A DNA stretch of 64,000 nt from Glebionis coronaria (taxonomy: Eukaryota > Streptophyta > Magnoliopsida > Asterales > Asteraceae), in contig CM046876.1 of assembly GCA_025667525.1 (NCBI GenBank), positions 27,925,224 to 27,989,223 on the forward strand, given 5' to 3'. The position numbers were made by a program, and so were the translations under genes. Numbering within the stretch: position 1 is the first letter of the stretch; each line of letters opens with the position of its first letter. Shown here one piece after another: positions 34,485 to 46,367 of this stretch. The notes under the pieces were generated by a model. It saw only the letters and a list, made by a program, of their open reading frames with translations, made no database searches and was not told the DNA's origin.

Positions 34485-35030
34485 AAAAGTTTTACAAAAA
34501 TTAATTTTTTTTTTAAGTTTTATTTTGTAAAAAATTAAATTTATAAAAATTAATTTTTTTAAAATTTAATATTAAAATAAATAATTAAAATTTTAATATA
34601 ATTAAAATTTTAAAATTTTAATATAATTTTAAATTTTAATATAATTTTAATATAATTTAAAATTTAGAGATTTGTTTTAACAATAAATTAAAAAAAATAA
34701 AAAAACTTTTTTAAGATTTGTTTAAAAAATAAATTTAAAAAAAATAAAAAAAAAACCTTTTTAAGCTTTGGTTTTCCAACTTTGACTTTAGTACACTGTT
34801 TTCTGTCCTACTTTTACTGTTTACTTTTTTAAAATCAGGCTTTACCTTTTATTCACATTATATGTTATGCAACTTGTACCCCTAGTTCATGCAACTAACC
34901 CTCATAACTTACATCTTTACCCCAATCTCATCAATCAATTGATCACAACAACAATCAAACCCTTAAACATACACCCTAACCCCAATCTTATATCAATCAA
35001 ACTCAAGATTTAAAAATTCCACTAGGTTTA
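34485..35030. other. AT-rich internal spacer of the Pack-MULE
   Basis: Almost pure A/T up to about 34750, then unremarkable sequence. The minus-strand ORF beginning at 35271 is the wrong strand of the helicase fragment. Confidence 0.6.
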
Positions 35031-35044
35031 GTTTGTAGAGTTTT

Positions 35045-35470
35045 AGTAAAGAAAGTTCTTTGGCAACCCTAAATGATCCTCTCAAAGATCTTATGGATAC
35101 AGTCCAACTTTTTGGTGGTAAGGTTGTTGTACTTGGTGGAGATTTTAGATCAACACTACCGGTACTTCCCAAATGGACTAAATGTGAAACGATAGCCGCA
35201 TGTATAACCAACTTGAAAGAAAATATGTGAGCTTTGTTAGATCCCACGTTTGTCGAGTTTCTGTTGAACATCGGTGACGATATCGACTCACTTAATTAAC
35301 GATGACGTCGACATCCCTGACCGTGTCTAACCAAACATTAAGATAGAGTCAGCAAATACTTCTTGTACTCTGAATCGTGCCATTTTGTATGCCGCCACAC
35401 AGACTTGTTTTGAAACCAAGATCACCGATCGTTTTGTTAAAAAACTTGACTTACACTGAAGGATTATGCA
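35045..35470 (+). pseudogene. PIF1-type (Helitron) helicase fragment
   Basis: The plus-strand frame contains FGGKVVVLGGDFR followed by LPVLPK, the Walker B region of PIF1-like helicases encoded by plant Helitrons. After a stop at about 35228-35230, FVEFLLNIGDD and DDVDIPDRV recall the downstream part of the same domain. The Walker A segment and the C-terminal half are absent, and several stops are present. It is a captured, non-functional piece lying opposite in orientation to the YSL fragment. Confidence 0.75.
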
Positions 35471-35690
35471 ATGGGACATAAACACCACTAGTTTTGACTG
35501 TACTTATCCAGGTATAAGAGAATGCACACACAGAACACTCTTTAGGTGTATCTTAAATTATCTTTATCATATCTGTTTCAATCTTACTTATTTACTTCGT
35601 TTTCCTTAATTTGTCTAAAACGCATTCATTAATCTTTCATTTCAGCCACTATAACATCTGTTCTCTGCAGATAAAGAAGGACTTGGTACA

Positions 35691-37700
35691 TCATTGCAGA
35701 TAAAGAAGGACTTGGTACATCATTACAGCCGCTGGCACTCCCCATAACGAGTCACCACAAATCATTCCCGATGCCACATCTGGTGCTAGCTCTTTAGCTG
35801 ACTTCTTGCTTTTCTTCTCCCATATGAAAAGGATCAAACTCCCAATGCACATGTCGACAGCAAAGTAACTGCCAAGGTAGAATGGAATAGCCATGCACAT
35901 AGAACTCGGGATAAACCTATATAATCTGTATTTCTTTTCACACTTCTTCAGGATAACGGTCAAAAGGTTTAGCAGAATCGCTCCAATGAAGAATCCAATT
36001 GATAGTTTAAGATAGTTATGTGGAAGGGAGCTGAATCCTTCAACTCCGAGAAGTGCAAAATCACGATAAAGAGCACCATATGGGGCTGGGTAAGATCCAT
36101 GTGGGTCACCTACAGAATATGCACGATAAAAGAACCAAAAGACTAAAGGTGACATGTGCATCCCATAGCGGTTCCAAGAACATGGCTAAAGAACATGGAG
36201 CGAGGAGACGAGAGGGTAAGGTAGCCAGTTTTGAAATCTTGCATTAAATCAGCAGCGGTAGACACAATATTCATCATCACACCACATGCTGCAAGACCTG
36301 TAAATAGCAGAGTTACATGTATGGGTTAGGCTTTATCTCTAACAAGTAAAATAGTTAAAATTGATTGAAACTTTATCTTCTAAAAAGATAGGAGAAACGG
36401 GTTATAGGTCAAATGAGTCAAATGGGTTGAAAGATGTGCCAAGTTTGCAGAAAAGTAGCGAGTCTGATTATTTTTGCAGAAAAGTGTTTGCGACTCGTTT
36501 TAACCCATAAAAAAATATTTTGCCACATATACATGCGATGATTCCTCCTTGTTGAAGCCCAGCCCACCCGCTGAATATAAGGATGGCTAGTTTCCCATAG
36601 TTAGAAGCTAATGACCAGTCGGTAAGACCACAACCATATGCGTTGCATAAGGCAAGAACCGGAGCAAGGACGTAAGCTACTACCATATGGTACCATTTTA
36701 ATTATGGAAAGATGCAGAGTGGGACTATGATTATTGATATGACCGCCAATATCACGTATCCCCAAAGTGCAGCCCAGTTAGAGATCTGATCTTTAAGGAA
36801 GTACTCATTCCGTCTTTGCTCATCAAAACTAACTGCTTTATTGTCATCATCAGATGAAGATTCATCCCTTTTTGACCTGTTTTTAATAACTGTAGACAAC
36901 ATTATGATTGCCATGTAAAATGCATGGAATAATCCATCTCCAAGCATGGTGGCAATTGCAAGAAATACCTGCGGAACAATGAAAAGAAATTTTAGTAAAG
37001 CATTAAATACAATGCTTAGCTATTTTTTTAACACTATAAGATTAAGCGACTTGAAGCGAATATTTAGACTATTGACGTTTGTAAGCCATGCGTACCCTGT
37101 ATCCTTGAATACCATGAAGACTGGTTGCTGATAAATCGGCTGAATACCAAGTTCCTTTCTTGGCTTCAATGATTGGCCACATTATACCCCAGGACATTAT
37201 CGCCCCAACAAGTAATGATATGTTCACCATGTAAGGGCATATCATCCCGACGCCAACATACGTAGATGAGAAGTCAAAATAGAACCTCCAAGACATATAC
37301 AAAGATTTACATTTAACGTTGTGTACTCATTTATCAAGGGTTAATATAACAAACTGTAGACCATTTACACTCAAGATGAAAAAAACCTGTGGGCAAAAGC
37401 TTTAAGACCGAAGGTGGGGAAACTAGAAAAGCCGCAGCCATCACCAGCAGCAAAAAACCACTGGAAAAATGCCCACACAAAGCTAAAGGAGAAGGTCTTG
37501 AATAGCACTGAGACTTGCTTCCTGTAACAAGAGGTTCAATCAATTAATAAAGGCTCAGGAGGAAGCAAATGCGTAAATAATACAAGTAACTATTTAACAC
37601 TGATTGCTTACTTTGCTAACTTGGCACCTTTTGGAGTGTGGAAGCTATTTATAAGGTATGCAGTAGCAGTTCCACTAGGATACGTGAGCTTCATTTTCAT
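35691..37700 (-). pseudogene. captured Yellow Stripe-Like (YSL) transporter gene fragment
   Basis: YSL proteins are oligopeptide-transporter family membrane proteins that move metal-nicotianamine complexes. Minus-strand exons, in order: about 37700-37618 ([18 protein letters not shown]), 37522-37386 ([13 protein letters not shown]...GDGCGF), about 37288-37096 ([12 protein letters not shown]...SWGIMWP...SLHGIQGYR), about 36968-36530 (MLGDGLF..., YFLKDQI, CNAYGCGLTDWSLAS), about 36300-36160 (GVMMNIVST...[16 protein letters not shown]), and 36161-35691 ([28 protein letters not shown]-like, ASGMICGDSLWG). GT and AG sites flank most introns. Missing: the N-terminal third and the extreme C-terminus. 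Damage: TAA at 36702-36704 replacing Gln, and a frameshift near 36163. Introns are retained, so it was captured from genomic DNA. Confidence 0.88.
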
Positions 37701-38186
37701 GATCATCATTGAAGAATACAAACAATCAAATGAGTGCAACATATAATAAACTTCCACCAAAGTGCAGCATATAGTATTTCAAAACAATCAATCATGAAAA
37801 AAAGTTATGAGATTAAAAGAATAAGATTGAAGAATAATTTACCTTAGCCAACATCAACGACATGATTGAATTATGTAAGATGCCTAATCCACCGCAATAA
37901 CACCGAATTCCTAATCCACCATCAACACCAAAGCTCACTGGGTTTAATCGAAAACTATAGTTTGAAAAATGATAAATTGTTATGATCGACTAATTGAAAC
38001 AGGGGTTTGTGTGTGTGTTTTTGTTGGGCCTTTGTTTTTTGGGTTTCAAATATTTAACAGTTTAATGCACTTTAATGGGCTATGTTTTTTTTTTGTTTTC
38101 AAAAAAAAGTTTGTTTTACTCTAAAAAAAAGTTGCATAAATGAAACTTTTATAAACAATTAAATTTTATATTAAATTATATTATTT
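37701..38186. other. Pack-MULE interior, right side
   Basis: About 490 bp between the YSL fragment and the right TIR. Around 37850-37990 there is intron or UTR-like sequence, then T-rich DNA. No gene called. Confidence 0.5.
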
Positions 38187-38930
38187 ATTTTTTTTACAAA
38201 ATAAAACTTTTAAATTATATTAAAATTTTTATTATTTATATTAATATTAAATTTTTTTTAATTAAATTTTCAAAAAAATTAATTTTTATAAATTTAATTT
38301 TTTATAAACTTTAATTTTTTAAAAACTTTAGTTTTTAAATTATATTCTATTTAATTTTTAACAAATATTATTTAAATTTTTAAGTTTTTTAAATTATTTT
38401 TTTAATTTTTTTATATTTTTCAATTATTAATTAAAAGTTGCATAAAAATTTAAATAAAAGTTGCATAAGTAAAGACTTACACCCTACCTACCTTTACACA
38501 TATTTAGATGGTACTTTATATTATTTTTTAATACATACAAGTCGCATAAAAAGACTTTATAGATTTTATCAAAAAGTAGGTTACTCATATGTCACTTCAT
38601 TGTCTACATAAAGGTACAAGTTGCATAAAAATAAAATATAAAGTAAGTAATTTAAAAGATTTTGTTAAAATTTACTTTTTATTAAAATAATATTTTTTAA
38701 TACAAGTCGCATAAAAAATAAAGTAAGTTGCATAAGAGACAAGTTCTTACACATATGTACTTTTTATGACACATTCTGACATGTGTCATAAAGTCAAAAG
38801 TACACTTTTTGTATTTTAATCCAAGTCGCATAGGTTGCATAGGTTGCATAGGACATTTAGGGAAAATCTCATTTAGTGGGTGCAAAAAGGGAAACATGAT
38901 AACACCATGGGGCATTTCAAGAATTAGCCC
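38187..38930 (-). repeat. right TIR of the Pack-MULE
   Basis: Inverted copy of 33712-34484; identity is high in the outer 300 bp and lower in the A/T-only inner part. Confidence 0.88.
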
Positions 38931-39106
38931 TATTTATAATCTTGGGTGTTTCGTTATTTTGGTAAATGAGATTATTGACTTGATTCCTTTTGTTTCTTTT
39001 GATGTTCTGGACTTTTGTCCTTGTTTGTGTATTTATTTTGTTTGTGTATTTATGTCATTGTTTGTGTATTTATGTGCTATTGTTTGAGATTGATAACAGT
39101 GTTTTC

Positions 39107-39154
39107 AAATTGAATACATGTTTTGCTCAAAAAAAAAAAAATTGAATACATGTT
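39107..39154 (+). mobile_element. minute 5'-truncated retroposon (about 18 bp) with TSD
   Basis: ATTGAATACATGTT occurs at 39109-39122 and 39141-39154. Between them is only TTGCTC plus 12 A. This is the footprint of target-primed reverse transcription that aborted at once. Confidence 0.7.
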
Positions 39155-39167
39155 ACGAGATTTGAAA

Positions 39168-39209
39168 TAAAATTTTAGTTTTGTTCAAAAAAAAAAAAAA
39201 AAATTTTAC
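39168..39209 (+). mobile_element. second minute retroposon footprint
   Basis: AAATTTTA flanks GTTTTGTTC plus a run of about 17 A. The tail (TTGTTC-An) matches that of the insertion 30 bp upstream and the LINE fragment ending at 54128. The short AT-rich duplication makes it less certain. Confidence 0.5.
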
Positions 39210-39247
39210 CCATTTGTTCGATGATATCATAATTCTTACATGGGCCA

Positions 39248-39390
<143 letters not shown>

Positions 39391-39399
39391 TTCCCTAAA

Positions 39400-42300
39400 G
39401 ATTTTATTTTGAACGAAAACTTTATATAAAACGAGCAAAGAGCTAGAAAGAAATAACAAGGAAAGCTGACGGTTTTTTTACCAAGAGTACATCTACTAGA
39501 ACAACAAATAAAAGACCATGAAACAATATCATCAAAGACAACCGAACGTCTAGGCAGAGCAGCGTAAAAAATAAGTTGGTTACAGAACATCCCTAACCTC
39601 CACCAAGCAACACAAAAAACGCCTTCCGGGAGCAGCTTAATCGAAGAAGGCATCCAAATAGAAAGCCATTCCAATCCCAAAAAAAGAAAAAAATTGCGGA
39701 TCCAAATGCCACCAGAAGCAGATCTTGCGAAGCACCGAACTTGACAAGTCGTAGCAGAAATTACATGATGAATGTCCTCCACCACATTAGCACACATAGG
39801 ACATAAAATAGATTACACCTCGACACCTCTACGACTTAAATTAATTCTCGTCGGAAGCCGATCACGACGAGCACGTCAAGCAAAGACATTGACCTTGAGC
39901 AGAATAAATTTCACCCATCTGGTTGGGACGGGTTGAGAAGGAAGAAAAAAAATCATCAAGAGAATTACGGACAGCTTTAACCTTAAACTCACCATCACCC
40001 TCACCCGATAAATCACAACGCCACCTACCATTAGAAGTTGAGAGAGAAACCGAAGCAATAAATGATGACAAAACCAACCATTGTTGCCGCTCGAATCCAT
40101 CACAAACAACCCGAAGAAAGGAGGCAGCGACAGAGGAGGCACCCAACTTTTCAGAAACCAACGCCTCTTGGTCTACCTCCAACGCGAACGGCCGAGGAAA
40201 TTTATCACGAAGAACAACATCATCTAGCCAAAGATCATTCGAAAAATAGGTAGCAGACCTGTCCCCAACTCGCTTCTTACAATGAAAAATAAAGCCAAAG
40301 CCTTTATCTTTCAGAACTTGAACTTCACGTAAAATAGAACACCAATTGGTGAATTATTCAGCACGTGAGAATCAAACCTCGGACTATATAAAGCTCGAAT
40401 AACCTTGAACCACATCGGCCTATAACAAGAAACGAACCTCCAAAACCATTTGAGAAGAAATGCTCGATTCAACGCATAAAACTAGAGACTCCTAACCCTC
40501 AATTTTTTAGACGCTAAGATGTTATCCCAAGCAACCTACGTAATCTTCGTATCCGGAGAATCTGTACCATTAAAGAATTTACTACGAATAGATTCTATAG
40601 TCTTCAAAACCCCTTTAGGCATCTTAAAATTTGATAAATAATAAACAGGAGAGGCACCTAAAACGGACTTAAGAAGGGTAAGATGCCGACCAATAGAAAG
40701 GGTTTTAACCTTCCATTTGGACAACCGAGCCTGAAGCTTATGGACCGTACTATCCCAAGCTGACCTCCAAGACATCTTATCGCCAATCACAACTCCTAGG
40801 TACCTAAATGGACTGCACAAAACACCACAACCTATCAAAGCAGCTGCTTGTTCAACAGAAGTGTGAGGAACCCAACACCCAAAAGTTGGCTCTTTTGAAT
40901 GTTAATCTTCATAGACGAAGCAAGGAAGAAACAGATGAGAACATTGACTATACTTAACAAATAGGTAAGAAATACTAACCAGCCCTTGAAGATTAATACC
41001 TTAAAAAATGCATCATTTACAGCTCGAGAGAATCCATAATGAGAATGAAAATATAAGGGGCTAACGGATCTTCTTGTTTTAAACCACAATAAAATGGAAA
41101 TTCGGATGTAGGACTTCCGGTTAACCAAAATAGAAGCCATAGAAGCACTAGAAGTACAACCAATCCATCGACAACAATTCGGACATGAACCAAAAGTTTG
41201 AAGAACATCAAGAAGATAATCCCACCGTACCAAGTCATAGGCCTTAACGAAATAGAATTTAAAAAACATAGCTTGATTATTAGTTCGTTTGCACCAGTTT
41301 AGGATCTTATTCAAAATAAAAGGTCCATCTAAAATTTTCCTATTCGCGAAAAAAGTCGATTGAGTTTAAAAAATAAGGTCAGAAATAACCGTAGCCAACC
41401 GATTAGAACTAACCTTCGTGATAACCTTAAAAATGCAGCCAATCAAACTAATGGGCCTAAAATCAGTAAAGAACTTAGCATCCTTCACTTTGGGAATCAA
41501 AGTGATGAAAGATGAGTTGCACTCCATTGGGAAATGACCAGCAGTAAAGAAATGCTCAACCACAACGCAAAAATCAAGACCAATGCATCTCCGATATTTT
41601 CTAAAAACTCAAATGTATACCCATCAGGACGCGGCGACTTGTTCTCGCCACAGTTCCATACTGCCCTACGGATTTCGTCCCTAGAAACTTCACAGTCCAA
41701 GTCCTCCATTTGAACTGAGGATAGCCGCTTTTGATAAAGGTCATTCATTTTAAACCGACTGTTACTTTGTTGTTTAAACCGAGCTTCCAAATGGTCTTTA
41801 AGCGAGTCCTTAACCACACTCGGATCAGTACACCAGTTACCATCCACAAAGATACCACGAATTGACAATTGGGATCTTTTCTTATTAATAATGCCATGAA
41901 AGAATTTTGAGTTCTCGTCGCCTTCAACTGCCCATTTAAATTTAGATTTTTGAATCGATTCCTTAGCCTTCATATGATTAATATCATGGAGTTGACGTAA
42001 CAACTCAATACGTTTAAGAAGAGTTGAAGCAGTACTAAGACCACAGTCCAAGTCATTGTCGATGTCACGCAGTTCATTTTTTAAATAATTCTTAACATTG
42101 TGTTGGTGTGACTTTTTCTCCTTAACTCATTTCTGAATACATACCTTAAGACCTTGCAACTTCTTTTTGAACCTAATCATGTCGTTAGAATTAGAAAATG
42201 AAAACGAAATCCAAGCATGCTCAACCATCTCATCAAACCCCTCCAAACTAAACCAAGAATGATTGAATAGAAAGGGATTCGGACCAAAATCCATAACAAC

Positions 42301-42920
42301 CTCATGCAGAAGGATGGGACGATGATCAGACAAATGATGATCAAGACACAAGGACGATAAGGAGGGGAAAAGTAAAAGAGTACCTTCAGTAACTTGAAAC
42401 TGATCTAATTTGCTCATCTTGCAAGTAGAAGGGTAGCCCACCTAAAAGAGTACCCTTCAAGATTAACATCCACAAGCCCAGAAGGCGAAATAAAGTGATC
42501 GAAGAGTCTCGAACTAGATTCATTAAACACCGAACCTAGCCTTTCTTCCATTGAACGAACTTCATTAAAATCCCCCATGACTATCGCCTCTCCATTACAA
42601 CGCCCTAACAAACTCAAAATATACTCCCATAGAACCCGCTTACAAGAAACCGACTGAGAAACATAAATAACAACTAAAAGAACCTTGGCGTTGATAGGTA
42701 ACCAAGTCTCATATAATGCAATAAAGTTATCGGTAATAGTAGCGAAATCATTCTTGAAGATGGATGCCTCCCAAATACATAAAATACCACCAAAGTTTCC
42801 AACAGAGCCACTGGAAATAAAATCATAATCAGAATTACCCCACACCGATTTAACTTCCATGTGAGTAACCCGTTCCATCTTCGTCTCCTGTAAAACTAGA
42901 AAATTAATTTATGTTTGATA
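39400..42920 (-). pseudogene. LINE ORF2 (endonuclease, RT, zf-RVT), degenerate
   Basis: The endonuclease starts near 42920 and is readable at 42878-42414 (AIVMGDFNEV), then frame-shifts near 42420 into SKLDQF...LSDHRPILL. The linker and RT entry are at 42051-41497 (WAVEGDENSKFFHGIINKKRSQ, NKSPRPDGYTFEF). RT pieces follow at 41563-41366 (FFTDFRPISLIG), 41314-40835 (FVKAYDLVRWDYL) and 40838-40536 (CGVLCSPFRYLGV, LLKSVLGASPVYYL). The catalytic YADD box is not recognisable. The zf-RVT-like end is at 39797-39460 ([34 protein letters not shown]). Many frameshifts and stops; a dead reverse transcriptase gene. Confidence 0.82.
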
Positions 42921-42987
42921 TTTAACTCCTTAACTCGCTCCTTTTTTGTCTTATGTCTAAGACCTTGAACATTTAGGGAGAAAATAT

Positions 42988-44959
42988 TCATTTAAAACCA
43001 TCAACAGCTCCTTGTAACCCGATAATTTGTTCAATGTCTTTCATACATCCTTTCATATTATAACCCATAGAATTCCCTACCCGAACCATATCCTTCAAGA
43101 TAACAAGAATAGAACCGCCTGAACGCTTAGGACCTGACTGAAGAGTATCCACAGCCTCATAAGAAGATTCAGGAATCTCTTGAGAGGCATTCATGAATTT
43201 AGCATTAATCATAGGAGAACTTACCTTATCAGCTCTATTGTCAGTAACAAGTTCAACTGAGTTTTCGTCTTTACACGCTTAAGATGCATCAGGAGTATAT
43301 CCAGGAGGGTGTGGCAAGTAGGTGATTTTTTCACAAGAATCAACGATTGGTTGTTTATTCACAAGGTCATAAACACCAAACAGATCTTTCGATTGAATTT
43401 TGCTTGTCTCGCCACCAAGGAACATGTGGAGAAGCTGAATTTTCTCCAAACTCAGTTTGAGGAACATCTCCTACATCACTATCATCTTCTGATTCCGACC
43501 CAGCTGAATGATGTTTATTACATTGGACATAATAGTCTTCCAATAAATAATTCGACTCCTTTGGTTCCAAAAAAATTAGATTCCAAATAAAAAACTCTTT
43601 CGCACGCACCATGACCACCTTACCTTTAAAAGTCACCTTAAATTTTCAAACATGATATCTGTTTGTTTGGTTAAAACACACAAATGCTTACGAGCAAATG
43701 AAGAACTAGAATTATCCTCAATGCCCACCAAGGTTGTGGAAATCGGTATGAGCTAGTTAGACGGTCGACGACCTTCGAGGAGGAATTCGTTTAGGCGGAT
43801 TTGAATTTTATGCATAAAAATATTATAAATAATATGTATGACATAAAAAAATACTTCTAATTTCAGATAATTTGAAATTATTTTAAAATAGGCAAATAAA
43901 CATAACAATTTAAGTGCTTAAAATTTTAAACGTGAACATATAATTCAATTGGTTCCAATTTTATACGAAAAACTCATTACTTTATGTTTATAATCATTCG
44001 TTTATATTTTATTTTAAGATATTACGTTTAAATAAATATGAGCACTATATATTAGAAAGAAAACCTATAATTTTTTATAAAAAATATTGACTTTCTTGAC
44101 TTTTTTGATAGTCTAAGCCGCCTAGCTCCTGGACGCCGCCTAGGCGGAGTATGACCGCCTAGCCCTTTTTTACAACATTGATGTCGACAGCCCTACCCCA
44201 TCTATTACCGATATTCACAAACGTATCACTAGACCACACATGAAGAGGAATGCCTTCAATATCCACCCAAACAACTCGATCATCACTAACAAAATAATGA
44301 CAAGCTTCTTGCAAAATATGGAACCAGGACTTGACACCCACATGCTCCAACAAACTAGCTTTAGAAGCCTTATTATCTAATTCAATCAACACCCATAATC
44401 CTCCAAGATATGACAATTTAACCTTGGAAAAACCCTCCTTAGATAAAAGCGACCAAAGGTTGGGAATATAGTTGATATCTTCCACCTTCCCCATAACATG
44501 AAGAGAAAGGTCACGATTGGCAACGCATGAATAATCTAGCACCAGGGACGGTGCAGAAGATGCAATATTAGCAGGGATAGACGAATAGGAATTACCTCTA
44601 ACAGCCATCACATAGGATCCTGTAAAGCCATGCACTTTAGAAGGGGGAAAACCCGTAGGTTTGGTAGGATTACATGCATATTCAAACCGCACTACATTAG
44701 CATGCAGGTGGAAGCGACCAATCTAAACTGTGCAGAGGTTCCTAACTAATCGATCATTCTCAATCCAAATAAACCTAACAAATGCAAACTGCTTACTAGA
44801 TTTGGACCTACGATTAGGAATATAAACATCAGCCACCTTCCCGTAATTCTCGCAAGCCTTCCACAGATCACTGGTCCCAATGTTATCGGGAAAATTGGTA
44901 ACAAAAATCGACATGGAAATATGAATAACATGGTCCTCCTTAGAACGCTGAGAAGACAT
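42988..44959 (-). pseudogene. LINE ORF1 (RRM, DUF4283-like), split by a MITE
   Basis: The ATG at 44959 begins an RRM with RNP2-like IFVTNFPDN and RNP1-like KQFAFVRFIW. TAG at 44723-44725 replaces the Trp expected in the LCT-W-IGRFHL context. 44692-44159 continues through a DUF4283-like region (YSCVANRDLSLHVMGKV, ...HVWSSDTFVNIGNRWG). A 452-bp MITE interrupts the frame at 44180-43729. Past it, 43700-43640 continues the domain and 43636-43367 carries FKGKVVMVRAKEFFIWNLIF and an acidic stretch; a further piece lies at 43212-42988. ORF1 proteins bind LINE RNA. This copy is inactive. Confidence 0.82.
43729..44180. mobile_element. hAT-like MITE in LINE ORF1
   Basis: The left end CAAGGTTGTGGAAATCGG and the reverse complement of the right end CAATGTTGTAAAAAAGGG are related. 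Flanks ATGCCCAC (43721-43728) and ATGTCGAC (44181-44188) form an 8-bp duplication with two changes. Deleting the element and one flank restores the ORF1 reading frame. Subterminal CCTAGGCGG repeats are present at 44110-44160; the interior is AT-rich. Confidence 0.75.
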
Positions 44960-45083
44960 AATGAAACGAACCGCCGCATAAAAGAACGAAGAAGCAAAAC
45001 CCTAATAGAACATATGCCAAAAAGAAAACCCTAGATCTAACCTAAAGCAAACGTCGAATCAATTAAAATAGGATAATATGAGA

Positions 45084-45330
45084 CCAACGATAGGATCACA
45101 ACCCCTGGATAATAATGATCACCATGATAAAGGGGACAAAAAATGGAAGCCCTAGATCATTCACAATTAAAGAGTGGAGGATTGGAATCGAAACGATAGG
45201 CACACCAACGACAAGATCACAACCCTTGAAAACTAATGACCACCCATGATAAAGGGGACGGACGTATCGAAGCCCTAAATCATTCACAACTAGTAACGAA
45301 GGATTAGAAAACGAATCGAAGACGTGGAGG
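45084..45330 (-). repeat. tandem 121-bp units in the LINE 5' UTR
   Basis: Two copies (45084-45204 and 45205-about 45330) sharing CACAACCC, CATGATAAAGGGGAC, GAAGCCCTA and ATCATTCACAA blocks. They lie at the 5' end of the minus-strand LINE, where an internal promoter would be. Confidence 0.75.
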
Positions 45331-45339
45331 CATATATAT

Positions 45340-46254
45340 CAATCGCTAATCGATGAATGGGATGCTATCGGGATCAGATCGTCATTGTTTGTGTTTGATC
45401 TTTCAATTAAATTATATAATAAGTAATACGATTAATCATCTATATTTTTTCATTAGACACATAATATTTATAATCTGTTCCAAAGATTTACATAATAATT
45501 CAAGTGCAATGTTAGCACCTTTTTCATTATTCGTGTTAACCCAAATTCAGAGTTTTATAAGTTTGTTTTAAGAATTATTTTCGAATTTCTGATCGTGAGA
45601 TATGATCATACATGTTTTATTTTGTTAGTTAACAGGATCGTTTTGTCATTTTTGTGGTCCTGTGACGTAATTAAATGGTTAGATAACTTTTCAACGATGA
45701 ACAATTCATGACTGGTTTTCGCTACTTCATGAAAGAACATGAGAAAAGTTATTTTGGAGCCTTGTTTTTTGTTGGAAACCAAGGGCTCAATCCCCACCCT
45801 TCATTTAGCTTTCATCTAAGGGGGGAGATTAATCTAAGATTCAATTGACTAATTCTAATTTATTGTCCTAAAGCTTTTTATTTTTATTTTCACACAGTTA
45901 ACGTGTTTCACCAACCACCATTATCACACTGTCTCACCACCATCATCTCCCAAACGCCTTCATATTATCAACATAATCAAAGAATCATTCGATCTCACCT
46001 ATCATCACCGTATACCACCACAATCAATCTCATCTATAATCATCATCGTCATCCTCATCTACCAAATGCCTCTGCCACGTCATCAAACCACCACAACCGT
46101 CCGACCAGATGGATAATGAAGATGTTGATGATGAAGTGTTGTTGATTGATCTTTTGTTATCAGAACAAGGAGGTAACTGACATGGTGTTTAATTGAATAA
46201 GGGATTTTGAGTGTTTTTCTTTCAGTTACGTATAGTACTCTTGAGAATTGATTT
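45340..46254. other. intergenic DNA
   Basis: About 900 bp. AT-rich to 45900, then His/Thr/Pro-coding low-complexity CACCATCATC-type sequence (45900-46110). I see no supportable gene. Confidence 0.55.
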
Positions 46255-46350
46255 CGTCATTGTGGTAAAGTTTATGAAGCACGTGAGTTGTTGAGAAAAG
46301 TTGGTGAGGTAGACGGATGTTCACCGGATGTAGTGACGTTTCTGCAATGA
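46255..46350 (+). pseudogene. pentatricopeptide-repeat (PPR) fragment
   Basis: One frame reads HCGKVYEARELLRKV followed by GCSPDVVTF, which matches a single PPR motif and the start of the next one. PPR proteins bind organellar RNA. There is a stop 9 codons upstream of the unit and a TGA directly after it, so only a relic of about 30 residues remains. Confidence 0.6.
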
Positions 46351-46367
46351 CAAGAGTCGCTACATGT

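Larger units (their letters stand above)
33712..38930. mobile_element. Pack-MULE (Mutator-like element with captured gene fragments)
   Basis: A 5219-bp element. Both ends read GGGCTAATTCTTGAAATG inward and are flanked by the 9-bp duplication TATTTATAA (33703-33711 and 38931-38939), the Mutator signature. TIRs are long (about 750 bp). No MULE transposase is present. The interior holds a plus-strand PIF1/Helitron-type helicase fragment and a minus-strand multi-exon YSL transporter fragment with introns, so both were taken up as DNA. Confidence 0.9.

Noticed and set aside
34993..35271. 92-codon minus ORF in the Pack-MULE
   Set aside because: The opposite strand reads as a PIF1-type helicase; the minus frame is a shadow.
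37334..37543. 69-codon minus ORF in the YSL region
   Set aside because: Wrong frame across a YSL exon; the correct frame gives the conserved [13 protein letters not shown] block.
45903..46145. 80-codon His/Ser/Thr-rich ORF
   Set aside because: Low-complexity CACCATCATC-type sequence; no start context or domain.
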